Positions 1 to 5,396 of a stretch of DNA of 10,295 nucleotides are shown here, in pieces. Origin of the DNA: Alphaproteobacteria bacterium. Lineage in GTDB: Bacteria > Pseudomonadota > Alphaproteobacteria > Puniceispirillales > Puniceispirillaceae. The DNA is taken from the NCBI GenBank assembly GCA_016780695.1, contig JADHLK010000044.1, forward strand, positions 1 to 10,295, written 5' to 3'. The notes beneath the pieces were generated by a model, which made no database searches, had not been told where the DNA came from, and saw only the letters and a list, made by a program, of their open reading frames with translations. Within the stretch, counting starts at the first letter, position 1. Each line of letters opens with the position of its first letter. A program made the translations under genes and the position numbers.

Positions 1-194
1 ATGGCGAGCCGGTCATTTCCGAGATTGTGCGGGTATCCCGGCCTGGGCGGCGGGTCTATTCCGGCATCAAGGACCTCAAGCGCAGCTATAACGGGCTGGG
101 CATCTCAATCCTGTCCACCCCGCGCGGCGTGCTGTCAGACAATGAGGCCAGACAGGCCAATGTTGGCGGCGAAGTGCTGTGCCAGGTATTCTAG
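1..194 (+). CDS. rpsH: Small-subunit ribosomal protein S8, C-terminal part (5' end outside window)
   Basis: The first complete codon is at base 3, and 63 residues are read before TAG at 192-194. The visible part is the C-terminal half of S8, which binds the central domain of 16S rRNA and is an early assembly protein of the 30S body. The family's C-terminal blocks are present: RPGRRVYSG, then the hallmark ILSTPRGVLSDNEAR, then the terminal GGEVLCQVF. The frame is unambiguous because the +1 frame over the same bases gives an unrelated, non-conserved sequence that merely runs in frame into rplF. In E. coli, S8 is the translational repressor of the spc operon. Its binding site would lie upstream of this window, so nothing about that control can be judged here. 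The gene is followed after 13 bases by rplF. Confidence 0.97.
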   Translation, partial: GEPVISEIVRVSRPGRRVYSGIKDLKRSYNGLGISILSTPRGVLSDNEARQANVGGEVLCQVF

Positions 195-207
195 GGGAGC
201 TGTCATT

Positions 208-741
208 ATGTCACGCATAGGAAATGCACCGGTCAAGCTGCCGCAGGGTGTTACCCTGACGCAGACCGACCAGACCCTGACTGCCAAGGGCAGCAAGGGA
301 GAGCTGTCTGTTACTATCCCGTCTGTTGTGAAGGTGGAGATAGGCGAGGAGGAAGCCCGCGTGATTCCGGCTTCCAAGGACAAGCAGAGCCGGGCACTCT
401 GGGGCACTGTTCGCTCTAATTTGAGCAATATTGTGACCGGCGTGTCCGAAGGCTTTACCCGCCATCTGGAAATTAACGGCGTGGGCTACCGGGCCGCAAT
501 GCAGGGTACCAAATTGCAGCTGAGCCTCGGCTACAGCCATCCGGTGGTGATGGATGTGCCGCCGGGACTGTCCGTAACGCTGGACGGCAATACCAAAATT
601 ACTATCAGCGGGGCTGATAAGCAGCTGCTGGGCCAATTTGCTGCTGAAGTGCGCGCCAAGCGGCCACCAGAACCGTTTAAGGGCAAGGGCGTGAAATATG
701 CCGATGAGCATATTGTTCGTAAAGAAGGCAAGAAGAAGTAA
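208..741 (+). CDS. rplF: Large-subunit ribosomal protein L6
   Basis: L6 has 177 residues, the normal bacterial length. It binds 23S rRNA near the sarcin-ricin loop and the factor-binding site of the 50S subunit. The start at ATG 208 is chosen because MSRIGNAPVKLP is the standard L6 N-terminus and a GGGGAG Shine-Dalgarno lies at 194-199. The open frame extends upstream to base 1, but that part overlaps the well-conserved end of rpsH and is spurious. The two tandem L6 folds span about residues 10-82 and 90-165. HLEINGVGYRA (87-97) opens the second, and the family signature PPEPFKGKGVKY lies at 153-164. The lysine-rich end EGKKK is typical. The gene is the second spc operon member seen here, and rplR follows after 12 bases. 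Confidence 0.98.
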   Translation: MSRIGNAPVKLPQGVTLTQTDQTLTAKGSKGELSVTIPSVVKVEIGEEEARVIPASKDKQSRALWGTVRSNLSNIVTGVSEGFTRHLEINGVGYRAAMQGTKLQLSLGYSHPVVMDVPPGLSVTLDGNTKITISGADKQLLGQFAAEVRAKRPPEPFKGKGVKYADEHIVRKEGKKK

Positions 742-753
742 GGAGCCGCAACG

Positions 754-1116
754 ATGTTGAGTTCAAAACAAATGTTTGATCGCCGTCGTCGGCGCAACCG
801 GACAGACCTGAAGAAAAAATCAGCCGGCCTGCCGCGGCTGGCGGTGCACCGCACCTCTCGGCATATCTATGCCCAGCTGATTGATGATGCGGCCGGCCAT
901 ACTTTGGCTGCTGCCTCTACGCTGGATACTGATTTCAAAAAATCCGGCAAGACCGGGGCAGATAGCGAAGCGGCCAGCCAGATTGGTGCCTCCATCGCCA
1001 AAAAAGCCCTGGCTAACGGGGTCGAGGCGGTGGTGTTTGATCGTGGCGGCTATATTTTTCATGGCCGGGTCAAGGCCCTGGCTGACGCGGCGCGTGAAGC
1101 CGGCCTGAAATTCTGA
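754..1116 (+). CDS. rplR: Large-subunit ribosomal protein L18
   Basis: L18 has 120 residues, matching the family (117-120). It binds 5S rRNA and, with L5, anchors 5S into the central protuberance of the 50S subunit. The N-terminus carries the expected basic stretch, with DRRRRRNR at 9-16, that contacts RNA. It is followed by PRLAVHRTSRHIYAQLID (28-45). The C-terminal signature VVFDRGGYIFHGRVKALADAAREAGLKF (93-120, given here as its key core FDRGGY at 95-100) is canonical. ATG 754 has an AGGAG Shine-Dalgarno at 741-745 that begins inside the rplF stop codon. The next gene, rpsE, has its Shine-Dalgarno in GAGGAG at 1115-1120, overlapping this gene's TGA. That arrangement would allow translational coupling along the operon. 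Confidence 0.98.
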   Translation: MLSSKQMFDRRRRRNRTDLKKKSAGLPRLAVHRTSRHIYAQLIDDAAGHTLAAASTLDTDFKKSGKTGADSEAASQIGASIAKKALANGVEAVVFDRGGYIFHGRVKALADAAREAGLKF

Positions 1117-1127
1117 GGAGCGACAAG

Positions 1128-1685
1128 ATGGCACGCAATACTGATCGCGGGGATCGCAATGAGCAGGGGCGCGAAGAAAGCGACCTGATTGAAAAGCTGG
1201 TCGGCATCAACCGGGTGGCCAAGGTGGTCAAGGGCGGACGCCGGTTCGGCTTTGCCGCGCTGGTCGTTGTCGGGGATGGCCGCGGCAAGGCCGGGTTTGG
1301 CACAGGCAAGGCCAAGGAAGTGCCGGAAGCTATCCGCAAGGCAACTGAGAGTGCGCGCCGCAATATGGTGCGTGTGCCGCTGCGTGATGGCCGCACCCTG
1401 CATCATGATATTCAGGGCAGCTACGGGGCAGGCAATGTGTTGCTGCGTTCCGCCCCGCCAGGCACCGGTATTATTGCTGGTGGCCCGATGCGTGCGGTTT
1501 TTGAGGCGCTGGGCGTTCAGGATGTGGTGTCCAAATCCATCGGCTCGTCCAACCCGCATAATATGATCAAGGCGACATTCAAGGCTCTGGGCTTGATTCA
1601 GGCACCGCGTTCGGTCGCGGCCAAGCGGGGCAAGAAAGTGGCAGAGATTCTGGGCCGCAAGGCTGAGCAGGCGGAAGCCTCCTGA
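1128..1685 (+). CDS. rpsE: Small-subunit ribosomal protein S5
   Basis: S5 has 185 residues. It sits on the solvent side of the 30S subunit, lines the mRNA entry tunnel with S3 and S4, and affects translational accuracy. The N-terminal double-stranded-RNA-binding-like domain covers about residues 18-85: LIEKLVGINRVAKVVKGG, then RRFGFAALVVVGD, then the glycine-rich GKAGFGTGKAKEVPEAI. The C-terminal domain (about 90-155) has SAPPGTGIIAGGPMRAVFE and SKSIGSSNPHNMIKATF, both strongly conserved in alphaproteobacteria. ATG 1128 has a GAGGAG Shine-Dalgarno seven bases upstream. The tail after residue 158 is basic, then Glu/Ala-rich, and is longer than in E. coli (167 residues), a common kind of variation. 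Nothing suggests damage. rpmD follows after 26 bases. Confidence 0.98.
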   Translation: MARNTDRGDRNEQGREESDLIEKLVGINRVAKVVKGGRRFGFAALVVVGDGRGKAGFGTGKAKEVPEAIRKATESARRNMVRVPLRDGRTLHHDIQGSYGAGNVLLRSAPPGTGIIAGGPMRAVFEALGVQDVVSKSIGSSNPHNMIKATFKALGLIQAPRSVAAKRGKKVAEILGRKAEQAEAS

Positions 1686-1711
1686 GCAGGCGGCAAGAGG
1701 AGAGCAGAAAA

Positions 1712-1900
1712 ATGGCAAAGCAAACTGTTACCGTGACCCAGACACGCAGCCCTATCGGGCGCGAGGGGAGCCAGCGCGAGACTTTGAAAGGTCTGGGGCT
1801 GAACAAGATTGGCCGCACGCGTGAGCTGGAAGATACGCCGTCCGTGCGCGGAATGATCCGCAAGGTGGCGCATTTGCTGCGCGTGGAAGAGGCCAGCTAA
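1712..1900 (+). CDS. rpmD: Large-subunit ribosomal protein L30
   Basis: L30 has 62 residues, the usual bacterial size (58-64). It is a small single-domain protein of the 50S subunit that binds 23S rRNA. The sequence shows the complete family pattern: a first strand KQTVTVTQTRSPIG, then the helix with LKGLGLNKIGRTRELED at about 25-41, then the invariant TPSVRGMIRKVAHLLRV at 42-58. ATG 1712 is supported by a purine-rich Shine-Dalgarno (AAGAGGAGAG, 1694-1703). L30 is present in proteobacteria and Gram-positives but missing from some other phyla, so its place between rpsE and rplO is as expected. It is the smallest gene in the window and is intact. Confidence 0.97.
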   Translation: MAKQTVTVTQTRSPIGREGSQRETLKGLGLNKIGRTRELEDTPSVRGMIRKVAHLLRVEEAS

Positions 1901-1941
1901 CTGTTTAGGATGACGGGCCGTCAGCGGCTCTGGAGGATGTA

Positions 1942-2439
1942 ATGAAGCTCAATGAGATCAGAGATAATAAAGGGGCGGCCCGCAAGGCCATCCGTGTTGG
2001 GCGCGGCACCGGGTCCGGCCGTGGCAAGACCTCCGGGGCTGGCCATAAGGGCCAGAAAGCCCGTTCAGGTGTGTCTATTAACGGGTTTGAGGGCGGCCAG
2101 ATGCCGATCCATCGCCGTCTGCCAAAGCGGGGCTTTACCAATATTTTCCGCAAGAAATTTGTTGAGGTGAATCTGGATCGCCTGCAGCGCGCTGTTGATG
2201 CCGGCAAGCTGGATGTGAAAAAGCCGGTGGATGGGGACGCGCTGGTCGCAGCCGGGGTTATTCGCCGCCAAAAGGACGGCGTGCGTATTCTGGCCAGCGG
2301 GGCGCTGAAAGCCAAGCTGGAAATCCACGCAGCCGGTGCCTCCAAGGCAGCAGCCAAGGCAGTTGAGGCAGCAGGCGGCAAGATTATATTGCCAGCGCCG
2401 GCAGCAGCCGAGGCAGCTGCAGAAGCCTCAGCAGAATAG
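1942..2439 (+). CDS. rplO: Large-subunit ribosomal protein L15
   Basis: L15 has 165 residues and is a late-assembly protein whose extended N-terminus threads through 23S rRNA in the 50S subunit. The glycine/arginine-rich N-terminal arm is clear: GRGTGSGRGKTSGAGHKGQKARSG at about 20-43 (key Gly and basic residues throughout). It is followed by GFEGGQMPIHRRLPKRGF (48-65). The globular C-terminal domain runs to about residue 150. ATG 1942 has GGAGG at 1932-1936, five bases before the start. The last 15 residues contain nine alanines, and the E. coli protein (144 residues) lacks such a tail. Ala/Glu tails of this kind occur in other alphaproteobacterial L15 proteins. A ten-codon frame ends across this start codon (see findings). 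Confidence 0.97.
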   Translation: MKLNEIRDNKGAARKAIRVGRGTGSGRGKTSGAGHKGQKARSGVSINGFEGGQMPIHRRLPKRGFTNIFRKKFVEVNLDRLQRAVDAGKLDVKKPVDGDALVAAGVIRRQKDGVRILASGALKAKLEIHAAGASKAAAKAVEAAGGKIILPAPAAAEAAAEASAE

Positions 2440-2474
2440 CGCGGGGCACCTGTTTTTTGGAGTTTTTTTAGGTA

Positions 2475-3806
2475 ATGGCACGCACACCCCAAGCTCAAAC
2501 CGGTTTCGGCCTTGGTGCTTTTGCCAAGGCAGATGATCTGAAAAAGCGCATCCTGTTCACGCTGGGTGCGCTGATCATCTATCGGCTGGGCACCTTCATT
2601 CCGCTGCCCGGTATTGATCCGGTGGCATTAGCCGAGGTGTTCTCTCGCCAATCTGGCGGGATTCTGGGGATGTTTGATATGTTCTCTGGCGGGGCGCTGG
2701 GGCGGATGACCATATTTGCGCTCAATATCATGCCCTATATTACCGCCTCTATCATCATGCAGCTGATGACCGCGATTGTGCCGTCTCTGGAAGTGATGAA
2801 AAAGGATGGTGAGGCTGGCCGCAAACAGATTAACCAATATACCCGCTATCTGACCGTGCTGCTGGCAGCTGTTCAGGGCTATGGTATTGCTGCTGCGCTG
2901 GAAAGTTCAGCCGGGGTGGTAACAGATGCCGGCCTGTTTTTCCGCCTGACAACAGTGATAACGCTGGTGGGTGGCACGCTGTTTTTGATGTGGCTGGGGG
3001 AACAGATTACCAGCCGCGGGATTGGCAATGGTATTTCGCTGATTATCTTCTCCGGCATTATTGCTGAGGTGCCTTCGGCATTGGCGGGCACGCTGGAGCT
3101 GGGGCGGACCGGCGCGCTGTCAGCCTTTCTGATTGTGGTGCTGTTTGCGATGGCGGTCGCGGTGATTGCCTTTATCGTCTTTATGGAACGCTCGCTGCGC
3201 AAGATTTTGATTCAGTATCCCAAGCGCCAGCAGGGTAACCGGGTGTTTGGCGGCCAGGCCCAGCATCTACCGCTGAAGCTGAATGTATCAGGCGTTATTC
3301 CGCCGATTTTTGCCTCATCCCTGCTGTTGATGCCGGTCTCCATTATCAACCTGTCTGGTGGGCAGGGCGGGCCGGATTGGTTGGTGACGCTGAACGCGCT
3401 GCTGGGCCGGGGTCAGCCGCTCTATCTTCTGATTTATGTCAGCTTTATTGTGTTTTTTGCCTTTTTCTATACCGCGATTGTGTTTAATCCAACCGATACG
3501 GCAGAAAATCTGCGCCGCAATGGCGGCTATGTGCCGGGTATCCGGCCGGGCCAGCCGACTGCGGATTATCTGGATTTCGTGCTGACCCGGCTGACGGTGC
3601 TGGGCGCGGCCTATCTGGCAGCTGTTTGTATCCTGCCGGAAATCCTGATCAGCCAATATGCGGTGCCGTTCTATTTTGGCGGCACTTCTCTGCTGATTGT
3701 GGTAACGGTTACGCTGGATACTGTGGGGCAGGTGCAATCACATATGTTGGCCCATCAATATGAAGGGCTTATTCGCAAATCCCAGCTACGCGGGAGACGC
3801 GGATGA
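2475..3806 (+). CDS. secY: Protein translocase channel subunit SecY
   Basis: SecY has 443 residues, the same length as in E. coli. It is the ten-helix inner-membrane channel that, with SecE and SecG, passes unfolded proteins across or into the membrane, driven by SecA or the ribosome. The first membrane segment is at about 25-45. The plug follows (SGGILGMFDMFSGGALG, 60-76), then the SecY signature around IFALNIMPYITASIIMQ (80-96). The second signature, FLMWLGEQITSRGIGNGIS, lies at 170-188. The cytoplasmic C5 loop keeps DTAENLRRNGGYVPGIRPG at 341-359, with Arg357 at the position needed for SecA-driven transport. ATG 2475 gives the family N-terminus, but its Shine-Dalgarno (GGAG, 2459-2462) is 12 bases away, longer than for neighbouring genes. 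The stop overlaps the adk start. Confidence 0.98.
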   Translation: MARTPQAQTGFGLGAFAKADDLKKRILFTLGALIIYRLGTFIPLPGIDPVALAEVFSRQSGGILGMFDMFSGGALGRMTIFALNIMPYITASIIMQLMTAIVPSLEVMKKDGEAGRKQINQYTRYLTVLLAAVQGYGIAAALESSAGVVTDAGLFFRLTTVITLVGGTLFLMWLGEQITSRGIGNGISLIIFSGIIAEVPSALAGTLELGRTGALSAFLIVVLFAMAVAVIAFIVFMERSLRKILIQYPKRQQGNRVFGGQAQHLPLKLNVSGVIPPIFASSLLLMPVSIINLSGGQGGPDWLVTLNALLGRGQPLYLLIYVSFIVFFAFFYTAIVFNPTDTAENLRRNGGYVPGIRPGQPTADYLDFVLTRLTVLGAAYLAAVCILPEILISQYAVPFYFGGTSLLIVVTVTLDTVGQVQSHMLAHQYEGLIRKSQLRGRRG

Positions 3807-4372
3807 ATATCATTCTGTTTGGTCCTCCCGGTGCTGGCAAGGGCACACAGGCTGAAAAGCTGGTCGCCGAGCGCGGCATGGTTCAGCTCTCTACCGGCAA
3901 TATGCTGCGTGCGGCGATCGCAGCTGAGACGCCGCTTGGCCTGGAAGCTAAGGAAATCATTGATGCCGGAGAGCTGGTGCCCGATACCGTCATGATCCAG
4001 ATGATTGATGAGGCTATGGACAGCGATACCGTGGCCAAAGGGGTTATTCTGGACGGGTTTCCGCGCACGCTGGCCCAGGCAGAAGCGCTGGATGATATGC
4101 TGGCAGGGCGCGGGTTGGCGCTGGATAATGTGATTGAGATTAAGGTGGATGAGGCGGTTCTGTTTGGCCGGATTGAAAGCCGCGCTGAACAGACCGGGGG
4201 CAGTCGCTCGGATGATAATGCAGAGGTGCTGCAACAGCGGCTGAAAGTCTATCATGACAATACCGCCCCGTTGCTGCCCTATTACCGGGAAAAACAGATT
4301 TTGAAACAGGTGGATGGCATGCAGCAGATAGAGGCTGTCAGCCGCCAGATTAATGAGGTGTTGGACAGCTGA
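3803..4372 (+). CDS. adk: Adenylate kinase, short (zinc-free LID) form
   Basis: This enzyme interconverts ATP + AMP and 2 ADP in the cytosol and sets the adenylate balance. It has 189 residues. The P-loop GPPGAGKGTQ is at 7-16. The AMP-binding helix region LSTGNMLRAAI is at 29-39, and LDGFPRT is at 83-89 with the AMP-contacting Arg88. The LID is the short form: GRIESRAEQTGGSRSDDN at 122-139, without the roughly 27-residue insert and without the four-cysteine zinc site of long forms. Arg123 and Arg135 with Asp137-Asp138 are the expected catalytic and LID residues. The start overlaps the secY stop as ATGA, and a GGGAGA Shine-Dalgarno lies within the end of secY (3792-3797). This implies coupled translation with SecY. 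The secY-adk pairing is common in alphaproteobacteria and Gram-positives. Confidence 0.98.
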   Translation: MNIILFGPPGAGKGTQAEKLVAERGMVQLSTGNMLRAAIAAETPLGLEAKEIIDAGELVPDTVMIQMIDEAMDSDTVAKGVILDGFPRTLAQAEALDDMLAGRGLALDNVIEIKVDEAVLFGRIESRAEQTGGSRSDDNAEVLQQRLKVYHDNTAPLLPYYREKQILKQVDGMQQIEAVSRQINEVLDS

Positions 4373-4376
4373 AAAC

Positions 4377-4404
4377 TTGACTGTCAGGCGCAAATTCCTA
4401 TAAT
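4377..4404 (+). promoter_or_regulatory. Strong sigma70-type promoter for the rpsM-rpsK-rpoA-rplQ (alpha) operon
   Basis: TTGACT (4377-4382) matches five of six bases of the -35 consensus. It is separated by 16 bases from a perfect TATAAT (4399-4404). The predicted start of transcription is near 4411. The -10 box is followed at once by GCGCGCC, a GC-rich discriminator of the type associated with ppGpp/DksA-sensitive stable RNA and ribosomal promoters; that regulatory reading is inference. The promoter lies in the 125-base gap after adk, immediately after its stop codon, so the alpha operon can be transcribed on its own as well as by read-through from spc. This is the best promoter match I found in the window. 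Confidence 0.8.
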
Positions 4405-4454
4405 GCGCGCCTGGTGCTGGCTCAGCTGTCAAATGCAGATTTTGTTACCGAACC

Positions 4455-4479
4455 GGCAGGCCGGACAGGCCGGACTGCC
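4455..4479 (+). other. Hairpin in the rpsM leader
   Basis: GGCAG (4455-4459) pairs with CTGCC (4475-4479), and CCGG (4461-4464) pairs with CCGG (4470-4473), leaving a G-A mismatch and a five-base loop. This gives nine GC-rich pairs ending seven bases before the rpsM Shine-Dalgarno at 4486-4491. There is no following T-run, so it is not an intrinsic terminator. A regulatory role is only a suggestion from position. The E. coli alpha operon is repressed by S4 at its leader, but rpsD is not in this operon. Confidence 0.5.
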
Positions 4480-4485
4480 CAACCA

Positions 4486-4491
4486 GAGGAG
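4486..4491 (+). promoter_or_regulatory. Ribosome binding site that fixes the GTG start of rpsM
   Basis: GAGGAG lies six bases before the GTG at 4498-4500. No ATG in this frame lies near the conserved S13 N-terminus, and the open frame reaches back to a GTG at 4414 that has no Shine-Dalgarno and sits almost on the predicted transcription start. The site therefore supports the GTG at 4498 as the start. Confidence 0.85.
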
Positions 4492-4497
4492 AAGCCA

Positions 4498-4866
4498 GTG
4501 GCGCGCATAGCTGGTGTGAATATTCCGACCAAGAAACGGGTAGAGATTGCCCTGACCTATATCCATGGGATCGGGACGACAAGTGCAAGGCAGATTTGCG
4601 GCAAGGCCGGTATTACCGCCGAACGCCGGATTAATGACTTGACCGAGGATGAGCTGGACAAGCTGCGCGATATTATCGACGCAGATTTACTGGTTGAGGG
4701 CGATTTGCGCCGTAAAACTTCAATGGATATCAAGCGCTATCTGGATCTGGGTTGTCTGCGCGGTTTGCGCCACCGCCGCAATCTGCCAGTCCGCGGTCAG
4801 CGCACCCATACCAATGCACGCACCCGCAAGGGCCCGGCCAAAGCCATCGCCGGCAAGAAGAAATAA
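4498..4866 (+). CDS. rpsM: Small-subunit ribosomal protein S13 (GTG start)
   Basis: S13 has 122 residues from the GTG at 4498. It sits in the head of the 30S subunit, forms the B1 intersubunit bridges and its C-terminal tail contacts P-site tRNA. The start is chosen because (M)ARIAGVNIP is the near-universal S13 N-terminus, and GTG falls exactly at residue 1 behind a good Shine-Dalgarno. The helix-hairpin-type segment ALTYIHGIGTTSARQIC is at 18-34. The family signature LPVRGQRTHTNARTRKG is at 96-112, followed by a basic KAIAGKKK tail. A longer frame back to 4414 would add 28 non-conserved residues and is rejected. This is the first gene of the alpha operon here, with its own promoter. rpsK follows after 15 bases, and rpmJ, which precedes rpsM in E. 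coli, is absent. Confidence 0.97.
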   Translation: MARIAGVNIPTKKRVEIALTYIHGIGTTSARQICGKAGITAERRINDLTEDELDKLRDIIDADLLVEGDLRRKTSMDIKRYLDLGCLRGLRHRRNLPVRGQRTHTNARTRKGPAKAIAGKKK

Positions 4867-4881
4867 GCAGGAGAGACCGTC

Positions 4882-5277
4882 ATGGCAAAGCAACCAACCC
4901 AAGGCCGGGTGCGCCGCCGCGAGCGCAAGAATATCGCTTCCGGCGTGGCGCATGTGAACTCAACCTTTAACAATACGATGATCACCATCTCAGATGTGCA
5001 GGGCAATACCATCGCCTGGTCGTCTGCCGGCACGCTGGGATTCAAGGGATCACGCAAATCCACGCCGTTTGCCGCCCAGATGGCAGCCGAGGATGCTGGC
5101 AAAAAAGCAGCCGAGCATGGGATGAAGTCGCTGGATGTAGAGGTGCGCGGGCCGGGGTCCGGGCGGGAATCAGCTCTGCGCGCCTTGCAGGCGGTCGGCT
5201 TTACCGTTACTTCCATCCGGGATGTGACACCTATTCCGCATAATGGCTGCCGTCCGCGCAAGCGGCGCCGGGTCTGA
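4882..5277 (+). CDS. rpsK: Small-subunit ribosomal protein S11
   Basis: S11 has 131 residues (129 in E. coli). It lies on the 30S platform near the mRNA exit, binds 16S rRNA with S18 and S21 nearby, and influences decoding accuracy. After a short basic N-terminal arm (about 9-17), the core begins IASGVAHVNSTFNNTMITISD (18-38, key STFNNT at 27-32). SSAGTLGFKGSRKSTPFAAQ follows at 47-66, then VRGPGSGRESALRAL at 88-102. The signature VTPIPHNGCRPRKRRRV closes the protein at 115-131, with its typical basic tail. ATG 4882 has AGGAGA at 4869-4874. Unlike E. coli, rpsD (S4) does not follow; the next gene after a 119-base gap is rpoA, as usual in alphaproteobacteria. Confidence 0.98.
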   Translation: MAKQPTQGRVRRRERKNIASGVAHVNSTFNNTMITISDVQGNTIAWSSAGTLGFKGSRKSTPFAAQMAAEDAGKKAAEHGMKSLDVEVRGPGSGRESALRALQAVGFTVTSIRDVTPIPHNGCRPRKRRRV

Positions 5278-5293
5278 TTTCGGGGAATGAGAG

Positions 5294-5320
5294 CTGCCGG
5301 CCGCGTATCTTTGCTGGCAG
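5294..5320 (+). other. Hairpin 1 in the rpsK-rpoA gap
   Basis: CTGCCGGC (5294-5301) can pair with GCTGGCAG (5313-5320), giving eight pairs with one G-U and an 11-base loop. No T-run follows, so it should not terminate transcription intrinsically. It could slow exonucleases or modulate rpoA translation, but nothing in the sequence decides this. Confidence 0.4.
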
Positions 5321-5344
5321 GCAGGCAGACAGAACAGTGCAAAA

Positions 5345-5367
5345 GGGCAGCATATGACAGGCTGCCC
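5345..5367 (+). other. Hairpin 2 in the rpsK-rpoA gap
   Basis: GGGCAGC (5345-5351) and GCTGCCC (5361-5367) form a perfect seven-pair stem around a nine-base loop, 16 bases before the rpoA Shine-Dalgarno (AAGGGA, 5384-5389). No T-run follows. Together with hairpin 1 it makes this the most structured within-operon gap in the window. Function is unknown. Confidence 0.45.
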
Positions 5368-5396
5368 GGGCCGAACCAATCACAAGGGATGACGCC

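Noticed and set aside
1..207. In-frame upstream extension of the rplF frame to base 1
   Set aside because: It overlaps the conserved C-terminus of S8 in another frame. L6 has its standard N-terminus and a Shine-Dalgarno at 208.
4414..4497. Upstream GTG start for rpsM adding 28 residues
   Set aside because: The added residues are not part of the S13 family, cover the leader hairpin, and start within a few bases of the predicted transcription start without a Shine-Dalgarno.
5317..5328. Three tandem GGCA units before rpoA as a phase-variable repeat
   Set aside because: Three units are too few and lie outside any reading frame or promoter spacer that slippage could switch.
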